A stretch of 64,000 bases of DNA from NCBI RefSeq assembly GCF_004766125.1, contig NZ_SJSA01000003.1, positions 37,618 to 101,617 on the forward strand. Direction: 5' to 3'. Source of the DNA: Duncaniella freteri (lineage in GTDB: Bacteria > Bacteroidota > Bacteroidia > Bacteroidales > Muribaculaceae). The number at the start of each line of letters is the position of its first letter. The first letter of the stretch is position 1. Under the pieces are notes generated by a model that had not been told where the DNA came from, did no database searches, and saw only the letters and a list, made by a program, of their open reading frames with translations. Positions 60,883 through 64,000 of this stretch are shown piece after piece. The translations under genes were made by a program, and so were the position numbers.

Positions 60883-61729
60883 ATGAAAACAACCGACCAA
60901 CTTATCGATGATCTGCTCACCTTGGCATTCGCCGAGGATGTGGGCGACGGTGATCACACTACTTTAAGCACTATCCCCGATACTGAGCGTGGAGTACAGC
61001 GTCTCATTGTGAAGGAAGAGGGCATAATCGCCGGTGTCGAAATAGCCCGAAAAGTGTTTGAGAAATTCGACCCCAGCTTAATATGACAGTCTACATCAAT
61101 GACGGTATGCATGTGAAGCCTGGCGATGTAGCATTTGAGGTGGAGGGCAAAGTGCGCTCGCTCCTTCAGACCGAGCGTGTGATGCTCAACATCATGCAGC
61201 GTATGAGCGGTATTGCCACCCAGACTGCAAAGTATCAGCAGCGTCTTGAGGGGTTAAAGACTAAAGTGCTTGACACTCGCAAGACCACTCCCGGTATGCG
61301 TATGCTCGAAAAGGAGGCTGTACGTATCGGCGGAGGATGCAACCACCGTATAGGCCTCTTTGACATGATTCTTATCAAGGATAATCATATTGACTTTGCC
61401 GGAGGCATTCCTCAGGCTGTGAAGGCGGCTAAGGATTATTGCAAGGCTAAGGCAAGGATCTGAAAATTGAGGTAGAGGTGCGTAACACCGATGAGATCAA
61501 CCAGGCTCTTGATGCTCAGGTCGATCGCATTATGCTTGATAATTTTACTCCTGAGCGTACTCTGGAAGCGGTGAAGCTTATCAATGGTCGCACCGAAGTG
61601 GAGTCGTCAGGAGGTATAACTCTCGACACTCTCCGTGAATATGGTGAATGTGGAGTGGACTTCATATCAGTGGGTGCCCTCACTCATTCTGTCAAGGGAC
61701 TTGATATGAGCTTCAAGGCTGTGAAGTAA
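60883..61729 (+). CDS. nadC: quinolinate phosphoribosyltransferase NadC (frameshifted)
   Basis: The joined protein of about 282 residues includes EDVGDGDHTT, the strand ILIKDNHI, LDTRKTTPGMRMLEK with the substrate-binding Arg/Lys, GGGCNHRIGLFD and VESSGGITLD. One base is missing near 61080 and another near 61453 (a G in the run after AAG). It converts quinolinate to nicotinate mononucleotide in NAD synthesis. It is divergent from rlmH with only 22 bases between starts. Confidence 0.88.
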
Positions 61730-61750
61730 TATTGTTTGATAAATAAAAGC

Positions 61751-61796
61751 CGTCAGCGGTATGGAATGGCTAACAGCCTTACCCATACCGCTGACG
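61751..61796. terminator. bidirectional terminator between nadC and ligA
   Basis: CGTCAGCGGTATGG (61751-61764) pairs perfectly with CCATACCGCTGACG (61783-61796) around an 18-base loop between two convergent genes; TTTATA follows on the right. Confidence 0.85.
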
Positions 61797-61818
61797 CTTT
61801 ATAATATATGTTGCCGTT

Positions 61819-63830
<2,012 letters not shown>

Positions 63831-63848
63831 TAATGTTGTAATCTAAAA

Positions 63849-63883
63849 GGATGTGTCGCAATTGTATTGATCACGACACATCC
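63849..63883. terminator. terminator hairpin upstream of ligA
   Basis: GGATGTGTCG (63849-63858) pairs perfectly with CGACACATCC (63874-63883). On the reverse strand it follows the partial gene at the right edge and would separate it from ligA. Confidence 0.7.
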
Positions 63884-63930
63884 ATAATTTATACATGTAG
63901 TTGTTTATTATCCGCAGTGGAAATATTCTT

Positions 63931-64000
63931 TCACAAGAGATTTTCTTCTTCCGGGTTTTCCTTAAGGCGTTCAGCAAGATTCGAGTCATTGAAAGCCTTG
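63931..64000 (-). CDS. C-terminal end of a partial gene
   Basis: The reverse strand is open from the window edge to TGA at 63931 and encodes an acidic helical tail KAFNDSNLAERLKENPEEEN. Only 22 residues are visible, and the region is prone to frameshifts. The product cannot be named. Confidence 0.4.
   Translation of the reverse strand, partial: KAFNDSNLAERLKENPEEENLL

Overview
The window is Bacteroidota DNA, most likely from a gut Bacteroidales bacterium such as a Muribaculaceae relative. The evidence is recurrent promoters of the form TTG-N20-TAnnTTTG, a near absence of Shine-Dalgarno sequences, and the mix of host genes (TolC-type outer-membrane protein, secreted fucosidase, CutC, DUF4494-bearing phage). 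The family-level assignment is inference. About the first 40.3 kb is an integrated siphovirus-like prophage; the remaining 23.7 kb is host chromosome. The left prophage end lies outside the window. No stretch longer than 300 bp lacks a gene.

Prophage layout, read leftward from the integrase: tyrosine integrase (38909-40072) beside the 3' end of mnmE; a rightward lysogeny block (36701-38750: HTH repressor, TPR-like protein, small protein, lipoprotein, second small HTH protein); a switch region with face-to-face promoters and palindromic operators (36547-36666); a leftward early operon (36520 to 17137) with excisionase-like HTH, SbcC-like ATPase, RecT, MBL hydrolase, replication initiator carrying iterons, DnaC-type loader, helicase-methyltransferase fusion, cytosine methyltransferase, MazG, DUF4494, SSB and VRR-NUC; a terminator followed at once by a late promoter (17067-17104); and a leftward late operon with ParB-like protein, putative TET-associated glycosyltransferase, small and large terminase, portal, MuF head protein, scaffold, capsid, connectors and tail genes.

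The late operon is interrupted by a rightward cassette (4946-8733) with its own strong promoter and operator palindromes. The last two genes of this cassette converge on the MuF gene. The MuF protein carries a C-terminal ADP-ribosyltransferase domain with an R-S-ExE signature, and the cassette encodes an ADP-ribosylglycohydrolase with all its metal-binding motifs. I read this as a virion-delivered ADP-ribosylating toxin with a lysogen-expressed enzyme that reverses the modification. It is the most interesting system in the window.

Host part: a leftward gene row runs from a ROK sugar kinase through a GH29 fucosidase, cutC, a secreted transglutaminase-like protein and a NUC-type endonuclease to mnmE. 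An IS4-type element with an 11-bp target duplication sits 10 bp upstream of the fucosidase start. To the right are an EF-G-like protein, a ClC channel, a cytidylyltransferase/oxidoreductase/SDR trio for an activated sugar, a TolC fragment, an alpha/beta hydrolase, a MurF-type ligase, ddl, rlmH, nadC and ligA. From about 51.68 kb onward nearly every gene contains frameshifts, mostly single-base losses in short homopolymers, including genes that should be essential. The first 51.6 kb shows none. I read this as poor consensus sequence rather than gene decay, and the affected genes are annotated across their frameshifts.
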